A stretch of DNA of 64,000 bases from Nymphaea colorata. Its lineage: Eukaryota > Streptophyta > Magnoliopsida > Nymphaeales > Nymphaeaceae. A program made the translations under genes and the position numbers. Position 1 is the first letter of the stretch. Each line of letters begins with the position of its first letter. Positions 1 through 11,322 of this stretch are shown here, piece by piece. A model generated the notes under the pieces. That model saw only the letters and a list, made by a program, of their open reading frames with translations, was not told the DNA's origin and searched no databases. Where the stretch lies: NCBI RefSeq assembly GCF_008831285.2, contig NC_045143.1:23006302-23070301 (forward strand), written 5' to 3'.

Positions 1-198
1 AGAGGCAATGATTTTTTTACTGTCAAAAACCCCTTGTTGTTGTAAAGGGTGCAGAGGAAAAGTCAGGAGGAGGAAATTCATTCAAGCAGATTCACAATTT
101 CACACAAGTTCTCCAGTTATAAAAGCAATGAAAAGGTCAAATTAACAAGACATCCACATCAAAATAGTTCCATCAAATGACTTAGATTGAGAAAGATC

Positions 199-575
199 TC
201 TGTCACACGGATACGTGGGTATAGCCCACGTACCCATATCCGATACGCGGACACAAGTATCCGGATGCGGGACACGGGTGAGACATGCCAAAAAATAAAC
301 TATTAATTTAATGTTTTTTTTTCATTTTATCATTGTTTTGTGATGCATCCAATTATTTCCATGAACAATCCTTTCAAATACTCAACACTTTTGTGATAAA
401 AGAAACTTTCTTACGAGATTGTAAGAGTGAACTATTAATTTAATGTTTTTTTTTTCATTTTATCATTTTTGAGAATATAAAATTTGCCATATCCGCGTAT
501 CCAAAATTTTCAAAATTGCCGTGTCCATACCCGCATCGCCGTACCCGTATCGTACCCACAAACATGTGACATAGA
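199..575. mobile_element. hAT-type MITE with GTACCCG/TATCCG subterminal repeats
   Basis: The ends are TCTGTCACACGG and, on the other strand, TCTATGTCACATG. Both flank dense copies of GTACCCG/TATCCGC-type words at about 205-275 and 485-560, around an AT-rich core. Flanking 8-mers are GAAAGATC (191-198) and GAAACATC (576-583), an 8-bp target duplication with one mismatch. Eight-base duplications and clustered short subterminal repeats are characteristic of hAT elements. There is no coding capacity. Confidence 0.65.
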
Positions 576-1380
576 GAAACATCAGTTTTCAAGGGCAGAT
601 TTTGAAAGTGAGTAGGCCAACCTTCAATCAAGAGGTAACTGACTAAATCATAAACTGAAGTTACACAACCAGTAAATCAAGTTCAAATCATTAAACCACC
701 GACCATAATACAAACATGTACACCAAGAAGAAACAAAACGAAAAATAGAATTATCTGAATAAATGTCTCATCAGAAAGGCCTTGCTGAAGATCCTTTTCC
801 ACTCATCTACTGAGGTTGAAATTGCCTTTCTATGTCTTTGCTTTCATGTTCTTGCCTTAATCATTTAAGTTTGGTCGTTAGCATCAATAGGTCTAATTTG
901 AAGATTCTTGATGTGCAGGTATTTGAATATATAAAGGTATTTGCATTTTTATCATGCTAGGACATGATATAAATTTGATAATCATGGAACATTAATTACA
1001 TTTTAAGACTAAGTTGGTGAAGGCTCAATTATAAGATCCTCTATGCTTCATAACTGAAAGAAGTTAAGGTATCATAAATTTTTCTTGTACATTTTTTTCC
1101 AAAAAAATTGAAAAAACTATTTCAGAGCACCTAATTTTAAAATGATATGAAGCCAATAACAATGGAAATCGTTCCTAACAGATCGCAATTGTTGAACATG
1201 ATAATGATATTAGCAACCACATGTTCAATATTCTCTAAATATCCGAACATAGAGTTATCATGGCAATACCATAAGAATTTTAGTAGATACATTTCTAAGC
1301 ACAGCACCTGCTTTTATTGTCACTTTGGAAGGGTTCCCTCCAATATTCTATTGTACTTAAATGGTTAACATGTGACAAAC

Positions 1381-1825
1381 TATGTCACATAGGTACGGGT
1401 ACGGGTGCTGGTGCGGGTACGAATACTGACCATTTTCAAAAAACTTGGGTGCGCGGGTACGGCTGTATATATATATAAACAATAAGAAATACTTAGAAAA
1501 TATGTATCAAAATAAAGAATATACATCAACATAAACAAATAAATAACATAGAAAATATATATCAACGGCTCTTGCAGCAGTGTGTTTAAGAAACCTATGA
1601 AAAACTTTAAACATATGGACAACCAAGCAGCCCCCTAGTCAAATATGAATATCAATCGAATTTTCACATCTAAAAAATAGAATAAAAAGTAAGGTGGAAA
1701 AAATTAAATCAAAGTAAAATTAAGCAGTTTGGATCTATAGGTACCCAAGTGTCAAACTACCCATTTTGGGTACGGGTACGGCGACACAGGTACGTGGACC
1801 TTACTGAAGTACCCATGTGACTTAG
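1381..1825. mobile_element. hAT-type MITE, same family as 199-575
   Basis: A perfect direct repeat GTGACAAAC lies at 1372-1380 and 1826-1834. The element starts TATGTCACATAGGTAC and its other end reads CTAAGTCACATGGGTAC on the minus strand. GGTACGGGTACGG-type repeats sit just inside both ends, as in the copy at 199-575, and the interior is AT-rich and non-coding. The duplication can be read as 8 bp (hAT) or 9 bp. Confidence 0.75.
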
Positions 1826-2619
1826 GTGACAAACCATTGGTTAGATTCATCAAGACAGTCATATGCAGCTAGTGACTGCTCATGCACCCGTCTAAGCAGG
1901 ATATTACAGGCATAATAATCTTCACAGCTGACAAATCAGATGTTGAACCCCTTTTTCTGAGGGAAATGTACCAGATAATGTGAAATGCCACATACTTCTG
2001 TGGAAGGAAAAATAGCACTGATACTGATCTTCATGTGATATTAGCCACAACTCTTCACCAATTAGAATTATATCCAAATGTCCCTGAACACTAACATGTT
2101 TGAGGTAGTGATATGAAAATTCTACCATATGCAGAAGATTTAAGCTGGTACTATCCCCAACCAATTTGCAGGCAATGACTATTTAAGAACAGTGACCATG
2201 TACCGCACAGACTACCAGCTACCCCGTTGATCTCAACATGATGTCCTTTGTGTTATTCCTAAGAAAGAAACTTGGAGTGAAATTAATGGAAATCCCCATA
2301 AATATTATTCTGAAGTGCTTGTCGCAATTCGAAAAGGAAAAAATATCCAAAGCACTTCATGCAGTATGAGTAAGCAGATTATTACATTTCCATCGTATTC
2401 GAGGAGTCAAAGAAGGGGCAGATCTAAATATTGTATGGAAAGACCGAAACCAAAGGAGACCCCATGCAAGATCTATGACACATGGATGCAGCTATAGATA
2501 CAGGCATTAGCAATTTTCAGGAATTCAATGATGTGGGAGTCAAAAATGGAGAATGCATGCAACACATCATGAGATGTAATAAAGTAGTTTATCCAATCAA
2601 GATCCAGAGAGTTAATTAC

Positions 2620-2678
2620 CTGCAAATCATCACAGAGAGAAGCAATTCCATCTGCCATTATCATATCAACATATGGAT
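2620..2678 (-). CDS. DCN1-like protein, exon 4 (start of PONY/DCUN1 domain)
   Basis: This 59-bp exon lies between an acceptor TCTGCAG (minus strand, before 2678) and a donor GTAATT (after 2620). The first two bases complete the Asp codon begun by the last G of exon 3. It then reads PYVDMIMADGIASLCDDLQ, the conserved start of the DCUN1 (PONY) domain, which contacts the cullin C-terminus and the E2 UBC12. It ends in phase 0. The next exon is not visible in the window. The phase match with exon 3 and the near-invariant MIMADGI core make the call secure. Which of the several plant DCN1-like paralogues it is cannot be told from this fragment. Confidence 0.9.
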
Positions 2679-4067
2679 CTGCAGAAATAAGATGTTCGTC
2701 TCAATTTTCAAGCATGGCAATTTTCAAAGCCCAGTAGATATTAACATTCCTCAGATTATGAAAAACATCACAAATCAATGAATCAATATATTAACAATCA
2801 TACTGGTGGACAACATCATAAAATAGGCATTATCATATCAGTTCATCGGAACAGAAACTTTCATGCAGACTGAACCAAACCTCTGTAACTAAATACTAAG
2901 ACTAATGGGAAGGAAAATCACACATGAAAAATAAATGTTCAAATAAGTAAAGAACCATTACTTCACTAGGAACCCATGCCTCAGAAAACTGTTTAGCATG
3001 CGTTTGTATTCGGATCTGATTAGGCTTAAATAAGCCTAATCAGATCCGAATATACACTCATCGGAATCCCATAAAGGCATGTTCAGTTACTAACATGAGA
3101 AGCCATAAAGACAAGATTTCAAGGAAAAAGTGAGAGGATCTACAAATAAGAGATATAGAACCCTACAATGCCATTTAGATTGACCTGATAATATGCACTG
3201 TGGAAAGAATACATTTGGACCTAACAAAGAGGAGGTAGCTGATTACCAAATGGTTAGGCCAACATTGTCATAATAACAGAAGACTAGAAACAAGATGGTG
3301 TTTTCAGGAAAGAGGATGAGATAATAAAAATAAGAAATAAAAACACCAGAAAAACATAGACATGATGCTTAAGCTATACATATTCAGGGTCAAAATAAAA
3401 AAAGAGACATTCCTGTGACATGACAAAGATGAAAAGTCTTCATGAGAAAATGATAACCTAAAAGTAACTGAAATATTTGTGTTGAATGAATAATTGCGAA
3501 CCGAAGTAGACCAAGAGGTTGCATCCATTGACCGCATGAATAATCACCGGTGGTTGAGAAATTGGCAAAGCAACAGCAAAGTACCAACAACCATGTTAAC
3601 TTCAGCTTGAACATTAAGTTCCCTTCACTCCTTTGGAGGGCTAATTATCCAGTGTCCTACACTTGGATAGCAACACTTCATGGCATGCTATCAGTAATTC
3701 AATTTTAAGATATAAGTGAACCAAAATAGTGGATATTTGTTTTACACATTCAATACTTTTAAGTGTCTTAGACACAAAGTGTCCAATAATAAACATAGTT
3801 ACATAACATAATCAAAATCTGTGTTTTCTCATTTCATGCCTAGAGAAGTGGAGTGAACCTGGACATGGAACCAGGAGTGGAGCTACTCAAACCCCACGTG
3901 AGCTCTCAGCTCAAGCTCAAGTCACATAACCTCGACTCAAAAACTCAAGTTGCATATACATGTGCAAATAACAGCTACTATTAACAGTCCCACAGACATG
4001 ACACTTTAGAATATCTTCTGAAAATAAAAAGGTACTTAGTTTTGACTTGAAAGTTAGAGCTTCTTAC
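2679..4067 (-). other. Intron 3 of the DCN1-like gene
   Basis: A 1,389-bp interval between exons 3 and 4 with a GTAAGA donor and TCTGCAG acceptor. Apart from a 46-bp palindrome at 3007-3052 I see no recognisable feature. Confidence 0.8.
3007..3052. repeat. 46-bp perfect palindrome
   Basis: Two 22-bp arms starting TATTCGGATCTGATTAGGC are separated by AA. The arms are perfectly complementary, so the segment could form a cruciform or hairpin. The same arm occurs once, unpaired, at 4610-4631. It may be a minimal fold-back MITE or the fused ends of one. Confidence 0.85.
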
Positions 4068-4204
4068 CTTTATATCTATGATATAACTCCTCAAGGTGTC
4101 TAGAATCAGTTACAGCTCTGACTTGAGGTTGGCTATAGAACAAATCCAAAGCCCCCTCTAGATGCCAATCACTAGCTTTCAACGCCTGAAGAGCAATCTT
4201 TTCA
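4068..4204 (-). CDS. DCN1-like protein, exon 3 (UBA-like domain)
   Basis: This 137-bp exon has acceptor ATGCAG and donor GTAAGA on the minus strand. Its first base completes a Ser codon started by the AG at the end of exon 2. It encodes EKIALQALKASDWHLEG then ALDLFYSQPQ, followed by about 18 residues ending ELYHRYK. The ALQALKASDWHLEGA-FYSQPQ signature is the second half of the UBA-like domain of plant DCN1-like proteins (close to human DCUN1D1). These proteins promote NEDD8 transfer to cullins and so activate cullin-RING ubiquitin ligases. The last G pairs with AT of exon 4 to give Asp, so exons 2, 3 and 4 join in frame (residues about 22-67 of the protein). No lesion is seen. Confidence 0.93.
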
Positions 4205-4609
4205 CTGCATGAATAATATTGAAAAATGTAACATTTTTCTGAATCCTACATAAACAAGAGAGAGAGAGAGAAGGCCAAGCAGCAAGCAATTCCTTAACCC
4301 ACACCCCACCCCCAAAAAAAAGGAAAAAAAAAAAAACTCTTCTCAACATACTATAAGATATCAAGAAATAAGAGAATCTGCTATCGTCCATGCACACTAA
4401 GACAAGCAATGGTATCAGAAACGGGTACAAAGTACAAAGTGTTGAAACTGGCTGATCTTGGGAAACTAGACACATATACACACATAGTCAACAGTCTGAC
4501 TTTTTTTCACTTCTAAAACTCATCTTAAAATTATTTTTATGTCAATTTATATGTATTAAAGACACAGATTACACCTTGACGCAATATAGTTAGAGTGGAT
4601 CGAATTGTA

Positions 4610-4631
4610 TATTCGGATCTGATTAGGCTTA
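4610..4631 (+). repeat. Single arm of the 3007-3052 palindrome
   Basis: Identical to the left arm of the palindrome at 3007-3052, followed by an AT-rich tail rather than the second arm. It could be the eroded end of the same MITE family. Confidence 0.7.
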
Positions 4632-5169
4632 TTTAAAGTTTTAAACTTGAATGTTATTTTTGGGTTTGGATTTGTTTTAGTTATTGGATCCAAGATCCAA
4701 TTCAGATCTCAGGGTTAGGCTAGGCCTGGGCGCCGGGCCGGGTCGCCGATGGGTACCCGGCCCAGTACAGGCCCGGGTCCGGTTACATGAACAACCTTGT
4801 CGGGCTTTTGCCCGTTGCACCCGGCCCGGCCCGACATCATAACGGACCAGGCCCGGATTACCAGACTTGGCCTGTTGGGGCCCATTAGGTCGAAATGTTA
4901 AAACTTAAAAAGTTAAAACAGATAACAGGACAGCCATCGTAAAACTATGGGTTTTCGTTTTTCATTTGAAAGAGAAAGAGAGTTGTGCCTGTGCAAGTTG
5001 AGCCACCGCCACCGTCACCGGATGCAAGATAAAGACGAACAGTCGATGGCTCCCGTGGGCCCCACTGTCTTCTTCTTCTCCTCCCACCCCCCCCCCCACC
5101 CCCCTCTCCCCTCCTTTCCGAACCTCCTTGCTCTTCTAGAAGATTAGCCTTACGCTCTTAGTACAACAC

Positions 5170-5186
5170 CTTGATATCTATCTATC

Positions 5187-5220
<34 letters not shown>
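5170..5220. repeat. Compound TATC/TA/TG microsatellite
   Basis: TATC, then (TA)n, then (TG)n directly abuts the left end of the nested hAT element at 5221. The left terminal bases expected for that element are missing here. Confidence 0.9.
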
Positions 5221-8200
5221 GTATCGTACGATACATACCGTATCGTTTTGAAATTACGGTACGATACACCCCGTATCGCACGATATGGGCTAATTTTCAA
5301 AAAGAGGCGCCCGACGCCTCCGTTTTCGTTTTTTCTTTAAAACGTCAATGGGTTCCTCTTTTCTAACGTGGGGATTGCACATCCAAGGAGGGAGATCATC
5401 AACTTTCACTGTAAAAACATTGATTTTTACCGTGAAATCGAAGATTAAAGGGTCGATTTGTGCGTGGGTGGTTAATTTTTGTTGGGAGGAAATGGGTTTT
5501 CTTCATTTTTTCTTTGTAAGGTATGAAATCTCTTGTTTCTACCATATATTCATATATTTTTACTGTAGAATCGTAGATTGAAAGATTTTGATTGTTTTTC
5601 ATTAAGTTTACCGTAGGATTTCGTTTTTGTTGTGAAGATATGGATCCTACATGGCAATGGTGCGAAAGGGTGAAGGAAAATGACCAGTTGAAACTCAAAT
5701 GTAAATTTTGTGAGAATACATTTTCACGAGGGATTATTAAAACGAAACACCATTTGGCAGGGACCTCCAAAGATGTGGCTCAATGTGTTGGAAAACCAAA
5801 CAATCATTTGCCTCCATTTGTGCGTCAGCAATGTTTAGATATGTTTCATGCTTTACATCAAAGGAAGATACAAAAAAAAATGGAAAACGCAGATGTAGGC
5901 TATAATGAGCCTTGGGAAGCTGAAGAAGAAGAGGAAGAAGCTTATGAAAATGTTAATGATGATGAAGATGATAGCAATCTAAGAACAGATTTGGAGAGCC
6001 CAAGAGGTAGAGATCGTAGAGAGAAATGAATCATGTATGAAGGAGGTCGATCTGGCATATCTGGAAGAAAGAGAAGAAGCACACTAGATATTTGGGCCAG
6101 GCGTGGTATGCGACCACCTAGTGGTAGAGTTCCTACTGATAGGTCTAGTGTTGGTTCTGTTAAGAGCTTTTTCCCTTCATATACTGGCCCAGGTTGTCAG
6201 AAGCAGATTCGTGCTGCAATGACATCTAAAGATATGCTACTTCAAGCACAAAGGACGGTAGGGAAATGGTTTTATGATGCATGTATTCCATTTAATGCAT
6301 CTAATTCTTTTCAGTTCCAAGCCATGGCAGATGCAATTGCTTCTATAGGCCCCGGATTCAAAATGTCATCATATCATCAGTTGAGGGGCCAAATTCTTCA
6401 GGATACGGTAAAAGAGGTGTCTGAACATTGTGATCAATTGAAATTATGCTGGAAATAAAGTTATAAACAGGTTGCTCCATTATGTCAAATGGATGGACTG
6501 ATACAAGGTCAAGAACACTTGTAAATTTTCTTGTTTATTGCCTTAAAGGTACAATGTTCTTGAAATCTCTTGATTTATCTGATGTTCCTAAAACTGCTGA
6601 GATTTTGTTCAATGTTTTTAATAATGTTGTACAAGAAGTTGGACCTGAAAACGTTGTACAGTTTACTACAGACAATGCTGCAAATTATAAAGCTGCAAAT
6701 TATAAAGCTGCAGGGGATATGTTATTTCAAAAGTATAGAACATTTTATTGGAGTCCATGTGTCACTCATTGTGTTAATCTAATGCTTCAAGATCTTAATG
6801 AGATGCATGATATGAAATCAGTTGTTCACCAATGCCACGAGGTAACAAAATTGATCTGTAATCATGCATATGTATTGAGTTTGATGAGAAAGTTTACAGA
6901 AGGAGTTGAATTAATACGACCTGCACAAACTAGATTTCCCACAAATGTATTGACTATGCAAAGTATGGTGAAACAAAGAACTCCTTTGAAGCAGATGTTC
7001 GCTAGTGAAGAACGGGATGCATATCCACATGCTTATAAAAGAAATGCTTATTTAGTTGTGGATATTATATTTAATAACGAATTTTGAGAATCATGTGTGA
7101 AGCTATTGAAGGTTTGTGTTCCATTAGTTAAAGTTCTCAGGTTAGCTGACAAGAGGATAGACCTTTCATAGGGTGCTTATACAAAGCTATGGATAAAGCA
7201 AAAGAGGTAATTCGAGACAACTTGAAAGGAAAGAAAAAGTTGTATATGCCCATATGGATGATTATAGATAAAAGGTGGACTGGACAACTTCATCAACCTC
7301 TTCATGTAGCAACTTACTATCTAAATCCTGCAATTAGATTTTCTCCTACATTTAAGAAGGACAGAGAAGTCTTGCATGGTTTGTTGAATTGTATTAAAGT
7401 GTTAGTGACAGATTCTAGAAAACAAGATGTTGTGCACAATGAGTTGGATCTATATGATACTTGTTTTCGGGACATAGGAGAATCTGGCGTAGTTCGAGCC
7501 AGGACTACCATGCGTCCAGGTAAATACATAGAAATTTTTAATTTACTTTGCATTTGTTACATTTGATTCTTTTAGAACTTTCACATTGTTTTGTTATATT
7601 TTTGTTTAGATTTGTGGTAGAATAGGTTTGGATTTGATTGCCCAAACCTAACACGTTTTGCAATGAAAGTCCTCAGCCAGACATGCAGTGCTAGTGAATG
7701 CGAAAGGAACTGGAGTGTGTTCCAACATATCCATAGCAAAAAAAGGAATAGGCTCGAACATAAAAGGTTGAATGACTTTGTCTTTGTTCGATATAATATG
7801 AGGTTGAAACAAAGGTAATATAGCTTAATATTTACATCTTTTGTACAATATATTTATATGTAATATATATTAACAAGTTTTCTCTTATTTAACACAGAGA
7901 ATTACAAAAAGCATCAGCAATGAAGCACACATCTCAGTTTGATCCTATCAACTTGGAAAACTTTGACGATCTAGAGCCATGGATTGAGGAAGAACCAGCT
8001 ACAATATTTGATGATGAAGATCTTCAATGTTTCAACCTTGAAGTTGAAGCAACAGAAGGATTTGTTGATGAAGAAGAGTTGGTGAATATGTTGGTGAGGA
8101 TCTTCAAATTCTTGAAGATGAAGATGAAGATGAAGATTATGAATGAGAGTCAAAACTCAAAAGTGCTTTCATTTTATATGTATTGGGCCTATTGTGATGT

Positions 8201-8592
8201 AAATTTATAATACATAACATTTAGAACTTGTTCATAGACTTATGAATTTTATGACTTATCAATCTATGGTTGTTGAATCTTGAATGTTTTATGCTTTGTA
8301 AGTTTCTAGAATGATATTGTTACGAATTTTGATGTCTATGAATGATGAACGCGTAACTTTATAGCAACAATAAGTCTATCATTATTTAAAACATGTTTTC
8401 TATGAAGAACTTATTATTTTTTATTTTTACTGATTTTTTATGAATTTTTCGTATTTTTGTCTTCAACTTTTCCTGATTTATTATTATTTTTAAAAAAAAT
8501 ACGATACGATTTCGATACGTTACGATATTTTACGATACAGCGTATCTTAAAGCCCGACCGATACGGCTTACGATACGCTTTTAACAACATTG
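5221..8592 (+). mobile_element. Decayed autonomous hAT element nested in 4721-9369
   Basis: The two subterminal regions (5221-5290 and 8500-8590) are full of ATCGTACGATAC/TACGATACG words that also fill both ends of the 814-bp MITE at 20439-21252. The right end reads AACAACATTG, matching the GATAACATTG end of that MITE. The left CAATGTT end is missing and replaced by a TG microsatellite, so no clean target duplication can be shown (right flank GTGTGGTC, left flank GTGTGGTA). A transposase pseudogene occupies 5640-8146. Sequence either side resumes the outer element. Confidence 0.8.
5640..8146 (+). pseudogene. hAT transposase pseudogene (BED finger, DUF659, C-terminal dimerisation domain)
   Basis: The start at 5640 reads MDPTWQWCERV, followed by a BED zinc finger (CKFCENTF...KHHLAG...VAQC). 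The DUF659 core is at 6220-6800 (MSNGWTD, TTDNAAN) and the hAT C-terminal dimerisation domain at 7660-7800 (SQTCSASECERNWSVF). Two likely introns are 7520-7609 and 7815-7897. An acidic tail ends at the TGA at 8144-8146. Lesions seen are an in-frame TGA at 6027, a frameshift near 6457-6470, a stop at 7085 with a further shift before 7186, a TAG at 7618-7620 in place of a conserved Trp, and a frameshift near 8090. The first catalytic Asp of the hAT DDE triad appears to be Asn (codon 6488-6490). The second Asp (6671-6673) and the Glu (7696-7698) remain. A 15-bp direct duplication repeats AANYK at about 6684-6713. Confidence 0.88.
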
Positions 8593-8677
8593 GTGTGGTC
8601 TGATTCTGATTTGTTCTACATTAAGTGCTGATTCTTGTTTGTATTGTTACTACTTTGATTTGAAGTTCGCTGCAACA

Positions 8678-9206
<529 letters not shown>

Positions 9207-9377
9207 TGATGGTTGTCAAGATGGAAGATGGAGATGAGGAGATCGACTATGTCTTTTACAAAGCGGGCCAGGCCAGGCCTCGGACATGGTTGACTAGGCT
9301 TGATACCCGGCCCAGCCCAGCCCATTAATAGTAGGGCCGGTTGGTGGGCCGGCCCGATGCCTAGGCCTAGGTTAGGC

Positions 9378-9711
9378 TTCTTATAACCATCTACCTATGA
9401 ATACTTGGGAACAAAGGGATGAGAGGAAGAGGAACTAAGTTAAACTATGGAAAACTAACAATAAAAACTAACAATAATATATTAAGCATAAACATGGGGT
9501 CTCTTCATCAAGGGAGGGAAGCCTCCAATGTTCATAGCAAAGAAAATGAAATCTATTGAACCCTCACCCTAATGGCCTAAGTGGGCTTGAGAAGCTGGAT
9601 GGCAACCTTACTTATATATCCGCAATGAAAAAAATAAAAAGGAAAACGTGAGAGAACTACAATCTACACCCTTCCCTTTTGTTTATAATCTATCAAATTC
9701 CCTCCCCCTTA
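9378..9711 (-). mobile_element. 3' end of a Ty3/Gypsy element (downstream half of the split copy)
   Basis: Read on the minus strand directly below Copia A, the sequence continues CKGEGI, which completes the LEDQVF motif left at 26088-26110. This is the typical end of a chromovirus integrase (LEDKV..KGEGI). It is followed by a purine-rich tract (GTAAGGGGGAGGG, about 9698-9711), then LTR-like sequence with a TATA-type motif (minus strand, 9607-9621). The LTR end was not located. The rest of the interval to 9378 is AT-rich with no other feature. Confidence 0.6.
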
Positions 9712-9716
9712 CAAAA

Positions 9717-9887
9717 TGTAACGGCAAGAGAGATGGAGAGAGGGACTTCAAATTAAAGAGAGATAGGGTCTGCTAAGACATCTTGCAAGATAAGTCCACA
9801 AAGAAGAAAAAAATAAACAAAGACCTACCCCACGGTTTTTACAAAAATACTAAACACTTCCACTCAGCATATAAATAGCTCTTGACG
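9717..9887 (-). repeat. Copia A 3' LTR
   Basis: On the minus strand it runs from CGTCAAGAGC (expected TG, first base changed) to GCCGTTACA. It matches 25905-26087 over CTTTGTGGACTTATCTTG and CTCTCTCCATCTCTCTTGCC. The purine tract TTAAAAGGGGAG precedes it at 9888-9899. Confidence 0.75.
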
Positions 9888-9899
9888 CTCCCCTTTTAA

Positions 9900-9940
9900 C
9901 TGGAGCATAGATATCAATCATGCTCAGCTTGTTATATGTT
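9900..9940 (-). pseudogene. Copia A RNase H C-terminal tail
   Basis: The minus strand reads NKLSMIDIYAP, identical to the last residues of the Copia B polyprotein (17090-17125), immediately before the polypurine tract. About 25 residues that should precede it are replaced by the insertion at about 9940-10555. Confidence 0.8.
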
Positions 9941-10555
9941 TTTGCGCACAGTTTTAATTCATAAAAACTGCATATGATGAATTCTTTTGCAAAAGCAAGG
10001 TATAACGTGTTAAAAGTAAAGAAACAAAGGGTATTTTCTGAACTGAAATTTCCTTTTAATGGCAAAAAGGGTACTTAACTCTTAACTTTTAATGAATAGG
10101 GTTTATTAACTTTACCTTTCGTGTGAGATGTGAGAGTGGAAGCTGCGTCTTCCAGCCGCGCCTAACCTTTTAAAGAGTGTCTACCTCTTCGGTGAGGGTT
10201 TGAGAAGTGAGGAAGCTGTGTTTGGCGTGTGAGTGTTTGAGGAGTGACGAGTGATAACCTGTGTTGAAGGTGACGATTGCTGGAAACCCAGAAGAGCATC
10301 CCATCTGACGTTTCAGCCATTAGATAACCTGTGTTTTTGGTAGTTATTAGAGTGCCAATTTCCATTTTCTAATTTTTTTTTCTTGCTTATCTAGTTTTTA
10401 TATTAGTTTCTCATTTATTTTATTTTTTTACTTAATTTTTTTTTTTAAATCACCGACATTTTCCTCATATTTTTCAGAAAAAATCAGCTTTGCAGAAGAA
10501 TACCCGAGAAAAACCTCGCAAAGAAAAACCCAAGAATGATATTTGTGACAATGGA
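9940..10555. other. Unidentified insertion in the Copia A RNase H region
   Basis: The Copia reading frame breaks off near 10556 (minus strand, after VHKGVISIVTN) and resumes at 9940, so about 600 bp are foreign. On the minus strand an AT-rich stretch (about 10360-10480) is followed by a C/T/A-rich, leader-like segment (10130-10340) ending CACACGAAAG then GTAAAG. That would suit a plant promoter, 5' leader and first splice donor. No protein is recognised and no target duplication was found. It could be a captured host gene 5' end or part of another transposon. Confidence 0.45.
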
Positions 10556-11013
10556 TATAACTCCTTTATGGACAATGTCTCTAATATAGTGAATCAACTT
10601 CTAGCTCGGTTCTCTCATAGAATACTAGATTATAGGCATATACCTGGCAACCTTATTATCACATCTTATCTTCATGGGAAGACTGATTGGAACACCCAAA
10701 CATATGAGCATGGATCTTACCCATGTCATTTTTGTAGCAATTTGTGTCATAGCCCTATACTCAGGCTCAACGCTGGATCTAGCAACCCATCTTACTCCCT
10801 CCAAGATACCAAGTTTCCTCCAACAAAAACATAGAAGTCCATCAACAGACCCTGCATAACCTGCATCAATATAAGTTTTTACATCCAAAAATGTTCTCCG
10901 TTTAAATAATAGTCCTTTACCTGGTTAGGACTTAAGATATTTGAGAATCATCATAGCCACATCCCAATGCACCTTCTTAGGCATGTCCATAAATTGACTT
11001 AACTTGCCACTTG
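10556..11013 (-). pseudogene. Copia A RNase H fragment
   Basis: The minus strand reads NKLSQFMD-like sequence near 11000, then MPKKVHWDVAMMILKYLKS, then DVKTYIDAGYAGSVDG, SSVEPEYRAMTQIATKM and IRCDNKVA. These match the RNase H domain of Copia B (16540-16960) but carry deletions and stops. The Asp of ..DAGYAG and the Glu of EPEYRAM, active-site positions of the family, are still present. The solo LTR 11019-11317 cuts it off from the reverse transcriptase. Confidence 0.85.
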
Positions 11014-11018
11014 CAAGG

Positions 11019-11317
11019 TGTCAGTTTTGATAAATCAGATCTGAGCCCTCGCCGGAGCACTGTTTGAACAGAAATATCTTGAAGGAGACTTGGAGACACT
11101 AAGATGGTAGGTGTCTTCATCTTGCACGCAGTTCAGCCCTAGAGATTGTATATGCATATATCGACCCTCACAAGATGTGTATTAATCCCAATAATAACAC
11201 AAAATTATAGACTATGCCGTTAATGACAAATTAATGCCCGTGAGATAAGTTTGCCCAAACCAGACGTATTGGGTTCTGAGTCCAAATCCAAACCCGTCTG
11301 GTTCACACTTCCTAACA
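11019..11317 (-). mobile_element. 299-bp solo LTR inserted in Copia A
   Basis: The segment starts TGTCAGTTTTG and ends TCCTAACA (TG...CA), with a perfect 5-bp duplication CAAGG at 11014-11018 and 11318-11322. Copia A coding sequence (SKSYRSLIG on one side, GKLSQFMD on the other) rejoins when it is removed. The minus-strand reading TGTTAGGAAGTGTGAACC looks like a typical LTR start. There is no internal region, so it is a solo LTR left by recombination. Confidence 0.85.
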
Positions 11318-11322
11318 CAAGG

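Larger units (their letters stand above)
1..2619 (-). other. Probable intron 4 of the DCN1-like gene (runs off the window)
   Basis: After exon 4 (ending at 2620 on the minus strand with a GTAATT donor) I looked for the next conserved DCUN1 exon, which in plants starts VDPQDIVMLV, and did not find it before the left edge. This stretch is therefore probably intron. It holds two hAT-type MITEs (199-575 and 1381-1825). Outside those I see only AT-rich non-coding sequence. Confidence 0.6.

Noticed and set aside
1922-2164. Candidate next exon of the DCN1-like gene (80-codon minus frame)
   Set aside because: The translation does not match the conserved DCUN1 continuation VDPQDIVMLV or LSWHMKAATMCEFS in any frame.
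4947-5147. 66-codon frame ending in a Pro/His-rich tail
   Set aside because: Runs through a poly-C/CT tract in the arm of the gene-carrying hAT; no homology seen.
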